A stretch of 26,649 nt of DNA from JAKANT01 sp035502095 (GTDB taxonomy: Bacteria; Pseudomonadota; Gammaproteobacteria; Burkholderiales; Burkholderiaceae_F): contig DATJUX010000050.1 of NCBI GenBank assembly GCA_035502095.1, forward strand, positions 1 through 26,649. Reading direction: 5' to 3'. The notes under the pieces were generated by a model. It was not told where the DNA came from and did no database searches. It saw only the letters and a program-made list of their open reading frames with translations. Each line of letters opens with the position of its first letter. The first letter of the stretch is position 1. A program made the translations under genes and the position numbers. Shown piece after piece: positions 7,438 to 16,078 of the stretch.

Positions 7438-8471
7438 CGGGCACTCCAATAGAGGTCGTCGTCGATCTGTCCCGTGCGCTGCAGGTACTTGAGCTGCTTG
7501 AGGCGGGTGAAGGCGCGGAACTCGTACGTGTCGGGGCTGAACTCGATGCGCTGGAACAGGCGGTGCAACTCCCGTGCGCCCTCCGCCGCCGACCAGCGTG
7601 TCTTGAAGCCGGGCAGGCGGTTTGCGATCTTGTCGAACGACACACGGTAGCTGCGGTTGTCGGCACTCGCGGGTCCCGCGGAGACCTCGCACCCCGGGAA
7701 CGCTTCGGCGACGATCGCTGCGATCTCCCGGATCCGATAGTTTTCCGCGCTCGAGCCGACGTTGAAGACCTCGCCGTTGATTGCCTGTGCGGGCGCCTCG
7801 AGCGCGCACTGGACTGCTGCGCAGATATCTTCGATGTGCACGATCGGGCGCCACGGGCTGCCGTCGCTCACCATCGCGATCTTCTTGCGGGTCCAGGCGA
7901 GCGCGCACAGGTCGTTGAGGACGATGTCGAAGCGCATACGCGGCGACGGACCGTACGCGGTGGCATTGCGCAGGAAGGTGACGCAGAAGTCGGGGCCGGC
8001 CATCGGCTTCAGGTCGTTCTCGACCAGCACCTTGCACTTCGCGTACGCCGTCTGCGGATTGGTCGGCGAGCTTTCGTCGAGGAAGTCGCCGGTGCCGACG
8101 CCGTAGACGCTGCAGGAGGAGGCGTAGACGAACCGTCGCACGCCGGCCTCGCGCGCCGCCTTGGCGATGCGCACGGATCCTTCGTGGTTGATCTTGTAGG
8201 TGACCTCGGGCCGGTTCTGCCCGAGGGGATCGTTCGACAACTCCGCCAGATGCACGACTGCATCGAAACCGGCGAAATCCGCTGTCGTCACGGACCGCAG
8301 GTCCTTGTAGGTCGTGGGCGGCGAGATCGCCATGCCGAGCGGATCGAGATACAGCGTGCCATCCCGGTAGAAACCGGCATCCAGTCCGCAGACCGCGTGC
8401 CCGCCGGCGGCGAGCAGTGGAGCGAGACGGGCGCCGATGTAGCCTTCCGTACCGGTGACGAGAATCTTCAT
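7434..8471 (-). CDS. NAD-dependent epimerase/dehydratase (extended SDR)
   Basis: A 345-residue extended short-chain dehydrogenase. The Rossmann motif is TGTEGYIG (6-13), the catalytic Ser region is ASSCSVYG (118-124), and the catalytic pair is Y143/K147 in YAKCK. The LRNATAYGPSPRMRFD stretch resembles a group of epimerases found beside TylC3-type methyltransferases. It probably reduces or epimerises C4 of a keto-sugar nucleotide. It does not look like CDP-glucose 4,6-dehydratase. The start at 8471 (MKILVTG) fits the family; ATGs at 8477 and 8495 are alternatives, and no clear ribosome binding site decides between them. Its stop overlaps the RmlC-like start by 4 bases. Confidence 0.88.
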   Translation of the reverse strand: MKILVTGTEGYIGARLAPLLAAGGHAVCGLDAGFYRDGTLYLDPLGMAISPPTTYKDLRSVTTADFAGFDAVVHLAELSNDPLGQNRPEVTYKINHEGSVRIAKAAREAGVRRFVYASSCSVYGVGTGDFLDESSPTNPQTAYAKCKVLVENDLKPMAGPDFCVTFLRNATAYGPSPRMRFDIVLNDLCALAWTRKKIAMVSDGSPWRPIVHIEDICAAVQCALEAPAQAINGEVFNVGSSAENYRIREIAAIVAEAFPGCEVSAGPASADNRSYRVSFDKIANRLPGFKTRWSAAEGARELHRLFQRIEFSPDTYEFRAFTRLKQLKYLQRTGQIDDDLYWSAR

Positions 8472-8522
8472 GGGCATCAGTGTCGAGCTAATCAAGCGGC
8501 GGCCAGGCCCGGAGAAGCGCTC

Positions 8523-9815
8523 CTACAGCACCCGGACTTCGGGAATCGGAACCACGAACTGGCCGCCCCACTCGCGGATGTACGCGGCCTGCTTGGTGAT
8601 CTCGTCGCGCAAGTTCCAGGGCAGGATCAGGACATAGTCGGGCCGGGCGGAGCCGATCGTCTCCGGTGCCACGATCGGAATGCGCGTGCCCGGTGTGAAC
8701 TTGCCCTGCTTGTACGGATTCGCGTCGGTGGTGAAGTCGAGGAAGTCGGTGCGGATGCCGCAGTAGTTGAGCAGCGTGTTGCCCTTGCCGGGCGCACCGT
8801 AGCCGACGATCTTCTTGCCGCGCTGCCTGGCGTCGATCAGGAACGACAGCAGCTTGCGCTTGGTCTGCTTCACCTGCTCGTCGAACCCGCGATAGCGGTC
8901 CAGCGTGAGGAAGCCGTCGTCGATTTCGCGTTGTCGCAACGCCTGCACGCGCGCGGCCACGGGCAGACCGGCGTTCTCGGTGTGGCGTCCGTAGATGCGC
9001 AGCGAACCCCCGTGCGTGGGCAACTCCTCGACGTCGAACAAAGTGATGCCGTGATGCGCGAAGATGCGCTCGACCACCACGAACGACAGATAGCTGAAAT
9101 GCTCGTGGTAGATGGTGTCGAACTGGTTCTCGGCGATCAGTCGCTGCAGGTGCGGGAACTCCATCGTGATCACGCCGGTCGGCGCGAGCAGCAGCTTCAT
9201 GCCGCCGACGAAGTCGTTGATGTCGGGAACGTGCGCCAGCACGTTATTGCCGAGCAGCAGGTCGGGTCGTCCGTGGTCGCGCGCGATGTCGCGCGCGGTA
9301 TTGCGTCCGAAGAAGCAGACCGTCGAGGCAACGCCGCGCTCGATGGCGACCTTGGCCACGTTCGCCGCCGGCTCGATCCCAAGCACCGGAACACCGCGCG
9401 CCACGAAATGCTGGAGCAGATAACCGTCGTTGCTGGCGATCTCCATCACCTTGCTGTCCGGCCCCAGCTGGAACCGTTCGATCACTGCCTCCGCGTAGCG
9501 GCGCGCGTGCTCGACCCAGCTCGTCGAGTAGGAGGAGAAATACGCGTACTCGGTGAAAATCTCGTCGGGCGTGACGAATTCCTGGAGTTGCACCAGGAAA
9601 CACTGGTCGCACACATAGGCGTGCAGCGGGTAGAACGGCTCCATCTCGTGCAACTGGTCGGGACGGATGTGGGTCTGGCAAAGCGGCGACATGCCGAGGT
9701 CGACGAAGGTCGTTTTCAGGGGCGCGCCGCAAAATCGACAGGCAAAGCTGCGCGTCTTCGTCGCTGCGCCAGGCAAAGTGCCGTCGGCCACCGCTCGAAT
9801 CGAATCCATGCTCAT
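8523..9815 (-). CDS. SAM-dependent sugar C-methyltransferase (TylC3/NovU type)
   Basis: A 430-residue three-part methyltransferase. The N-terminal zinc-binding domain has C26, C29, C69 and C72 (CRFC, CDQC). The central SAM-binding fold carries EIASNDGYLL (125-134). The conserved YHEHFSYLS motif (about 250) is typical of sugar C-methyltransferases such as TylC3 and NovU. The C-terminal part with VGYGAPGKGNTLLNY matches the family's third domain. These enzymes add a methyl branch, usually at C3 or C5 of a 4-keto sugar nucleotide. GGAAA lies a few bases before the ATG at 9815; a second ATG at 9809 is possible. It is the first gene of the minus-strand cluster, so the promoter should lie in 9816-10087. 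Confidence 0.92.
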   Translation of the reverse strand: MSMDSIRAVADGTLPGAATKTRSFACRFCGAPLKTTFVDLGMSPLCQTHIRPDQLHEMEPFYPLHAYVCDQCFLVQLQEFVTPDEIFTEYAYFSSYSTSWVEHARRYAEAVIERFQLGPDSKVMEIASNDGYLLQHFVARGVPVLGIEPAANVAKVAIERGVASTVCFFGRNTARDIARDHGRPDLLLGNNVLAHVPDINDFVGGMKLLLAPTGVITMEFPHLQRLIAENQFDTIYHEHFSYLSFVVVERIFAHHGITLFDVEELPTHGGSLRIYGRHTENAGLPVAARVQALRQREIDDGFLTLDRYRGFDEQVKQTKRKLLSFLIDARQRGKKIVGYGAPGKGNTLLNYCGIRTDFLDFTTDANPYKQGKFTPGTRIPIVAPETIGSARPDYVLILPWNLRDEITKQAAYIREWGGQFVVPIPEVRVL

Positions 9816-9997
9816 CGCTTTCCGATGGCGCCACCCGCGCCGACGAGAAAGTTGACTGCACCGCGCATCGCACTCCCCCGATGAACTCCAAGCGGGCCAC
9901 AGACCGAGGTCGCGCGAGCGGCGCCGACGCGGTCGATTCCAGCCAGGAGATAGCGCGGGCAGGGGCGCCGCCGCGCGGTCGATGCTGGATCGGCTGT

Positions 9998-10060
9998 CGA
10001 ATTTGCCGAAGATACCGCATATTGGCTATATAATGGTCGCCGTCTCACGCGGGAAATTCC
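9998..10060. promoter_or_regulatory. AT-rich promoter-like patch upstream of the sugar cluster
   Basis: An AT-rich island stands out in the 272-bp gap between the methyltransferase and dacB. On the plus strand TTGCCG (10003-10008) is followed after 18 bases by TATATA (10027-10032), which overlaps TATAAT (10029-10034). On the minus strand, the direction of the sugar genes, TTATAT (10033-10028) is preceded at 17 bases by the poor match TTTCCC. The minus direction makes biological sense, but the plus-strand match is better. Treat it as a candidate only. Confidence 0.3.
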
Positions 10061-10087
10061 GACAGTCTGAGCGAAGCTAGCGGTCGC

Positions 10088-11509
10088 TCACCCGTTGAGG
10101 TAGAGCCAATCGAGGATGAAGTCGAGGAATCGCTGGCTGTCGGCAGCCAGCGGGTGGTTCACGAAGACCACGAGCACGTAACGCGCTCCATTTTTGGCAC
10201 GCATGTACCCCGCCTCGGCGCGGACTTCCTGCAGCGATCCGCTCTTGACGTGGGCCGAGCCGGCCGCCGCCGACTGCGCCCGTGCGAGCCCATCGACGTT
10301 GACGAGCGGAAGCGACGCCATGAACTCGGGCATCAGCGGTCCATCGAAAGCCGCGACAAGAAGGTGCGCCATGCCCGCGGCCGTCGTGCGCTCGATGCGC
10401 GACAAGCCCGAGCCGTTTTCGAGCACGAGCTCCGGCATCGCGATGGCCCGCTTCGCCAGCCAGTCACGGATCGCCTGCGCGGAGAGTTCCGCATTGGCCG
10501 CGTGTCCCGACGTCTCGGCGCCGAGGGTGAGAAACACCTGCCGCGCCATCACGTTGTTGCTGAATTTGTTGATGTCGCGGATCACGTCGACGAGCGGCGG
10601 AGAAAGATTTTCGGCGATGCGACGCGCCTCGGGCGGTACGGTCCCATCGCGCACCTGGCCCGACCAGGTTCCGCCCGCGCCTTCCCACAGCGCCCGGAAC
10701 ACGGCACCGAAATAGGTGGCGTGGTCGAGCACGCTCACGTGCCACACGCGCTCGCCGCACGAGACCGGGAAGGTGCCGCGGAACACCGGGTCCAGCGGAT
10801 TGCTGAAATCCGCCTGCAGGTGCGCGCGCCAGTCGTTGCATGGCCCATCGTCACCGCCCAGCATCGCCGGCCACCTGAGTCCCGACATCGGCGGGCTCGC
10901 GATCACCCGCACGATGTGCGAATCGGGATCCGGCACGAACGCGAAACTCAGCGTCTTGAAGTTCAGCAGCAGCGGATCGGGCCCCGTGTTGTACGGCCGC
11001 AGCGGTTCGCCGTCGAACAGCGCGGGATCGTGCAGGAGTGGTTCGAAGGCGGAACGATCGAGCACCACGTCGCCGCGAATCTCGCGCACGCCGTAGGCGC
11101 GGATCCTCTGCACCAGCGACCACAGGTTTTCGACCACCAGCTTCGGGTCGCCACCGCCGCGAATCATCAGGTCGCCTTCCAGAACGTCGTCGTGCAGCGC
11201 GCCCGCGCTGAACGCTTCGGTGCGCCACTGAAATGCGGGCCCGAGCAAGTCGAGCGCCGCGTACGTGGTGACGAGCTTCATGGTCGAAGCCGGACTCATC
11301 GGCTTCTTGTCGTTGAAGGCGATGTTGATGCCGCGCCGCTTGCCGAGCGGGCGCACGACGATCGCGAATGCGGAGGCGGGTAAACCCGTCGACCGCATCG
11401 ACTCGCGCAGCTGCGGGGCGAGCGAGACGAGGCCCGCGTCGTCGCCGAGAGCGTGCGCGCCGTCGAGCGGCGCGAAGCAGAGCAAGCACGAGAACAACGA
11501 TGCGAGCAA
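10088..11509 (-). CDS. dacB: D-alanyl-D-alanine carboxypeptidase/endopeptidase (PBP4 type)
   Basis: A periplasmic serine peptidase of the S13 family that trims and cleaves peptidoglycan cross-links. All three penicillin-binding motifs are visible: SxxK in SPASTMKL (Ser75, Lys78 in this model), SxN in KFSNNVMA, and the KTG equivalent HVKSGSLQE. A hydrophobic signal segment ending GAHA lies just before the mature protein (LGDDAGLVSL). The start is uncertain. The frame stays open upstream to 11839, but that part reads like random GC-rich sequence. The TTG used here (11509) gives 473 residues, with a signal peptide lacking a basic tip. A GTG at 11553 in another frame encodes a basic tip (VKISR) and would join this frame if the CCCC run near 11520 had a one-base shift. 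The gene stands alone on the minus strand. Confidence 0.85.
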   Translation of the reverse strand: MLASLFSCLLCFAPLDGAHALGDDAGLVSLAPQLRESMRSTGLPASAFAIVVRPLGKRRGINIAFNDKKPMSPASTMKLVTTYAALDLLGPAFQWRTEAFSAGALHDDVLEGDLMIRGGGDPKLVVENLWSLVQRIRAYGVREIRGDVVLDRSAFEPLLHDPALFDGEPLRPYNTGPDPLLLNFKTLSFAFVPDPDSHIVRVIASPPMSGLRWPAMLGGDDGPCNDWRAHLQADFSNPLDPVFRGTFPVSCGERVWHVSVLDHATYFGAVFRALWEGAGGTWSGQVRDGTVPPEARRIAENLSPPLVDVIRDINKFSNNVMARQVFLTLGAETSGHAANAELSAQAIRDWLAKRAIAMPELVLENGSGLSRIERTTAAGMAHLLVAAFDGPLMPEFMASLPLVNVDGLARAQSAAAGSAHVKSGSLQEVRAEAGYMRAKNGARYVLVVFVNHPLAADSQRFLDFILDWLYLNG

Positions 11510-11699
11510 CGAAGCAGGGGATCGTTTCCCGCCGTCGCACGCGAAATTTTCACTCGGACATAACGCTCGCGCCGTAGCTGGATGGTGCGCCGGATGGACG
11601 CTTGAAAGTGCGCTTCCCGGCCTGCGCGCACCGTCGCCGGCACGAGATCGCGCGGTGCGCGCGAGCAGACGGCACCGGCGCTGCCAAGCGGGGATCCGA

Positions 11700-12059
11700 G
11701 TGAAGACAAAGCGAAACACGACGCGAAGCTTACTCATCGCGAGTGCCGTGTCCTTGCTGGTCGTCGCGTGCGGCGGCGGCGAGTAGGTCAACTGGAGCGC
11801 CGGCGCGTCCGCACAACCAACGCCATCGCCCGCCCGCACAGACCGGCTCGCACCCGAGCGCGCGAATGCCGCTGCCGATTCCGCAGGGCGCGACAGTGAC
11901 GATGGATGCGCTCTATTGCACGTTCTGGCGCCAGGCGATGCTCGCCTTGGACCAGCTGCGCCAGCGCGTGGCGTTTGCCCTTTTGCGGATCACGCGGCTT
12001 CGACTCCGCGGCGAGCAACTACACCGGCCCCGACATCCGGCGCCCGAGCCGCCGTGGCT
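11700..12059 (+). pseudogene. Remnant of a DUF1800-family lipoprotein gene
   Basis: A GTG at 11700, preceded by GGGGA, opens a 28-codon frame. It encodes a basic tip, a hydrophobic stretch and the lipobox LVVAC followed by GGGE, then TAG at 11784-11786. This is how DUF1800 proteins commonly begin (signal peptide, Cys, Gly run). The same frame continues past the stop as a Pro/Ser-rich linker (SAQPTPSPA). About 90 bases later another frame encodes FWRQAMLALDQLRQRVAFAL (11924-11983), which closely resembles the conserved DUF1800 block. Homology then fades near 12000, just before the cnoX stop. DUF1800 proteins are normally more than 450 residues, so most of the gene is gone and the rest is frameshifted. 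The 28-residue reading frame might still be translated. Confidence 0.6.
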
Positions 12060-12917
12060 TCAACGGTTTAGCGCTGCGGCAAGACGCCGGCGAAAGCTGG
12101 AGATCAGTTCGCGTTGATCGGCTGCGAGATCGAACACCGCCAGCATCGTCTTGCGACCCGCGTCCTCGCCGAAATTGCGGTCGCGCTCGACGATCGCCAG
12201 CAACTGCTCGAGCGCGGGCTCGAACCGGCGTTCCGCGATCAGCCGGTTTGCCAGGTCGAAGCGGGCCTGCACGTCACCACCATGCGCGGCGATACGTGCT
12301 TCCAGCTCCTGCCGCGACGGCAAGCTCGCGCTTTTCTCGAGCGCGGCGAGCCGCGTCTCGAGGGCGGCGACCGCCGGCTCGCCCCGGCGGAGCTTCGACA
12401 CCCGCTCCAGCGCTTCCCTGGCCTCGGCCACGCTCTTCCCGTCTGCCTGGGTCAGGAGCACGTTCGCGAGGTCGATCAGGGCGGCATCGCTGTCCGGGTC
12501 GAGGGCGATGGCGGACCGGAGCGAAGTCGCCGCACCCGCGAGGTCGCCGGACCCTGCCAGCCGCAGTGCCTTGCGACGCTGGATCTCGCTGGGATTCGGT
12601 ACGACCTTGTCGATGAATGCGCGCAGCTGCGCCTCGGGCAGCGCACCGACGAATCCATTCACCGGCTTGCCGTCGACGAAAGCGACGACGTACGGAATGC
12701 TGCGCACGCCGAATTGCGCCGACAGATCGGGGTTGCGATTCGAGTCGACCTTCACCAGTCGGAAGCGCCCGTCGTAGGCCGCCTCGAGCTTTTCGAGCAT
12801 CGGCCCCAGCACCCGGCAAGGGCCGCACCACGGCGCCCAGAAATCGACGAGCACCGGCAACTCGTGCGATACGTCGATGACGTCGCGCGTAAATCGTTCC
12901 TGCGTGGTATCGATCAT
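12060..12917 (-). CDS. cnoX: Chaperedoxin CnoX (thioredoxin domain plus TPR)
   Basis: A 285-residue protein. The N-terminal thioredoxin domain (about 1-108) has an intact WCGPC active site (30-34) and the cis-Pro motif SIP (P75). The rest is helical with TPR-like repeats, including ALDPDSDAALIDLANVLL and the C-terminal GGDVQARFDLANRLI. This is the CnoX/YbbN architecture. In E. coli, CnoX binds GroEL and protects clients from oxidation during bleach stress; E. coli CnoX has lost the CGPC pair, while Caulobacter CnoX keeps it. The intact motif here predicts redox activity. GGAGG lies 7 bases before the ATG at 12917; an adjacent ATG at 12920 is also possible. The gene lies 82 bp after the Cas6e-like gene on the same strand, and about 1.1 kb from groES. 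Confidence 0.9.
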   Translation of the reverse strand: MIDTTQERFTRDVIDVSHELPVLVDFWAPWCGPCRVLGPMLEKLEAAYDGRFRLVKVDSNRNPDLSAQFGVRSIPYVVAFVDGKPVNGFVGALPEAQLRAFIDKVVPNPSEIQRRKALRLAGSGDLAGAATSLRSAIALDPDSDAALIDLANVLLTQADGKSVAEAREALERVSKLRRGEPAVAALETRLAALEKSASLPSRQELEARIAAHGGDVQARFDLANRLIAERRFEPALEQLLAIVERDRNFGEDAGRKTMLAVFDLAADQRELISSFRRRLAAALNR

Positions 12918-12999
12918 CATCCGGCCTCCATGTGCGCAACATGGGGCCCGGGAAGCGTCGCGCAAGTGCGGAAAGCTTCGGACCGCCCCCGCCCGGGAG

Positions 13000-13689
13000 T
13001 CAGTTCGAGAGCTCCAGCATGCCCAACCCGGTGCGGCGGTAATAGCCGAAACCCTTCAGGACGCGCCGGCGCAGGCGGTTGGAATCGGCGACCTCGAGCG
13101 CGCCGTCCAGCACGGCGTAGGGCACCTTGAAACGCTGCTCGCCATGCGCGAAGCGCATCGTGTTCAGGGTGACGTTCACCATCAGGGGCTTGACGCCGAA
13201 TTGCGCCGACTCGTCGCGGAACCAGGTGGCAACGCGTTCGCTCGTGTCGAAGGGCACGACGCGTTTTTCGTTGGCCGTGACGAACTCTTCTCCCGCGCAG
13301 ACGGTCAGCGTGAAGTGATACATCAGGCCTTCGGCGAGTTGGACCACGACCCGGCGCGGTTCAAGCGCATTGAGCGCGTGGTCCGGCCAGCGCGTCCACG
13401 GTTCGATCGAGCGCACCCAGAAGCGGCCAGCGCTCGCGCTATCCGCGCGAAACAGGAACCGCCCGAAGCCGGCTTTTTGGCCGAATACCGACGCCAGCGC
13501 GTCATGGGCCGTCAAGGGATCGGTCGACGGGTCGAACGTGACCGCGGTTTCAAACAACTCGACTTCAGGGATCTCCAGGCGGGTGAAGCTCAGCATCGAA
13601 TGCACGAAGCCCTGCTTGCCACGCTGGTCGCCCGCGTTCGGGCGGGGCTTTCTCTCCCCGAGTGCAACACTGTGTAGCGTGAGTTCCAT
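13000..13689 (-). CDS. Orphan Cas6e (CasE/Cse3)-like RNA endonuclease homologue
   Basis: A 229-residue protein whose length and motif order follow Cas6e, the type I-E CRISPR RNA-processing endonuclease. From about residue 32: SFTRLEI (first strand), PLTAHDAL with H62 where E. coli CasE has catalytic His20, RFLFRAD and WVRSIEPW (matching FLFHVE and LLQSAQMP), YHFTLTV, KRVVPFDTSERVATWF (matching the KRxxVPL-AWL region), then DGALEVADSNRL and the glycine-rich loop GFGYYRRTGLGMLEL (213-227). The Tyr next to the His in Thermus Cse3 is not conserved. No CRISPR array, Cascade gene, cas1 or cas2 lies in the window. AAGGA 9 bases before the ATG at 13689 supports this start, giving a ~31-residue N-terminal extension; Met32 (13596) fits the family better but has no ribosome site. 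It probably shares a transcript with cnoX. The family call is by eye, and its function outside CRISPR is unknown. Confidence 0.7.
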   Translation of the reverse strand: MELTLHSVALGERKPRPNAGDQRGKQGFVHSMLSFTRLEIPEVELFETAVTFDPSTDPLTAHDALASVFGQKAGFGRFLFRADSASAGRFWVRSIEPWTRWPDHALNALEPRRVVVQLAEGLMYHFTLTVCAGEEFVTANEKRVVPFDTSERVATWFRDESAQFGVKPLMVNVTLNTMRFAHGEQRFKVPYAVLDGALEVADSNRLRRRVLKGFGYYRRTGLGMLELSN

Positions 13690-13894
13690 CTCGCAAATCC
13701 TTTACGGCGAATCACCTCGAATTCTCGGCAAGTCGATCGCGTACTGAATCGCGGAGAGGGCCTAATCCACGGCCCCAAATCGCGCGGTGCGACGCTCTCA
13801 CGCTCACCCGGCGGGAAGTGAAAGACGGGGCCGGGCGAGCTTGGCGAATCACGCTTCCTAGGGATCCGGCGGACAGGGTGTTGCGCCCGCGTCG

Positions 13895-13924
13895 CTTGAA
13901 AGCCACGCTGCGGATCCATACAAT
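13895..13924 (+). promoter_or_regulatory. groESL promoter (sigma-70, possibly also sigma-32)
   Basis: TTGAAA (13896-13901) is followed by a 17-base spacer and TACAAT (13919-13924), a near-consensus sigma-70 promoter. The flanking bases CTTGAAA and CCATACA also resemble a heat-shock sigma-32 promoter. The last T of the -10 box is the first base of the CIRCE operator, so a bound repressor would block RNA polymerase directly. The rest of 13690-13894, on the side of the Cas6e-like gene, shows no convincing promoter. Confidence 0.75.
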
Positions 13925-13950
13925 TAGCACTCGCCTAGGGCGAGTGCTGA
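13924..13950 (+). promoter_or_regulatory. CIRCE operator (HrcA binding site)
   Basis: TTAGCACTC, nine bases (GCCTAGGGC), then GAGTGCTGA. This is the CIRCE inverted repeat with the canonical 9-base spacer and one deviation from the TTAGCACTC/GAGTGCTAA consensus. The arms extend inward by three more paired bases (GCC/GGC). It lies between the -10 box and groES, as in HrcA-controlled groESL operons. HrcA itself is not in the window. Confidence 0.92.
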
Positions 13951-14030
13951 CGGCTGCGGTTCGGTGCCTCGGCCCTCCAGGCCCGAAGTTCATTTCTGTT
14001 TTAAATCAATATCTTGTAAATGGAGAGCTT

Positions 14031-14324
14031 ATGGCTATGAAGATCCGTCCCTTGCACGATCGAGTGATCGTCAAGCGCCTCGATAACGAGCGCAAGACCG
14101 CCTCCGGCATCGTCATCCCCGACAACGCCGCAGAGAAGCCCGATCAAGGCGAGATCGTTGCGGTCGGACCCGGAAAGCGCGATGACAACGGCAAGCTGAT
14201 CCCGATCGATGTGAAGGTGGGTGATCGGGTGTTGTTCGGCAAGTACGCCGGCCAGACAGTCAAGGTCGACGGCGACGAGCTCCTCGTGATGCGCGAGGAA
14301 GACCTGATGGGCGTCGTCTCCTGA
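14031..14324 (+). CDS. groES: Co-chaperonin GroES (Hsp10)
   Basis: A 97-residue protein that caps the GroEL folding chamber as a heptamer. KIRPLHDRVIVKRLD at the N-terminus, the mobile-loop region ERKTASGIVIPDNAAEKP, the GEIVAVGPGK strand and the C-terminal VDGDELLVMREEDLMGVV are all canonical. GGAGAG (14022-14027) precedes the ATG at 14031; a second ATG at 14037 starts the more common MKIRPLHD form but is 9 bases from the ribosome site. groEL follows 40 bp downstream in the same operon, behind the CIRCE-controlled promoter. Confidence 0.97.
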   Translation: MAMKIRPLHDRVIVKRLDNERKTASGIVIPDNAAEKPDQGEIVAVGPGKRDDNGKLIPIDVKVGDRVLFGKYAGQTVKVDGDELLVMREEDLMGVVS

Positions 14325-14364
14325 GCGCCACAACCCAAGAACTGAATCAACGGAGCTTTTCGAC

Positions 14365-16011
<1,647 letters not shown>

Positions 16012-16037
16012 TTCTGGGTCCAGCACCCGACGAAAGG

Positions 16038-16067
16038 AACGGCCCGCATGAGCGGGCCGTTTTTTTG
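16038..16067 (+). terminator. Rho-independent terminator of groESL
   Basis: AACGGCCCGC, loop ATGA, GCGGGCCGTT: a perfect 10-bp GC-rich stem (16038-16047 with 16052-16061) running into seven T residues (16060-16066). It lies 26 bp after the groEL stop. The minus-strand side lacks a T tract, so it should act mainly on groESL rather than on the converging phrB gene. Confidence 0.95.
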
Positions 16068-16078
16068 AGGGCCACCAA

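Noticed and set aside
7563..9884. A 773-codon plus-strand open frame across the sugar genes
   Set aside because: It is the mirror of the methyltransferase and epimerase genes, which have clear motifs on the other strand.
10068..10090. TGAGCGA/TCGCTCA inverted repeat at the dacB stop
   Set aside because: It is a 7-bp stem with a 9-base loop and no T tract on either strand, so it is not a convincing terminator.
12918..13999. A CRISPR array near the Cas6e-like gene
   Set aside because: I looked for repeated 28-29-base units with regular spacing on either side and found none.
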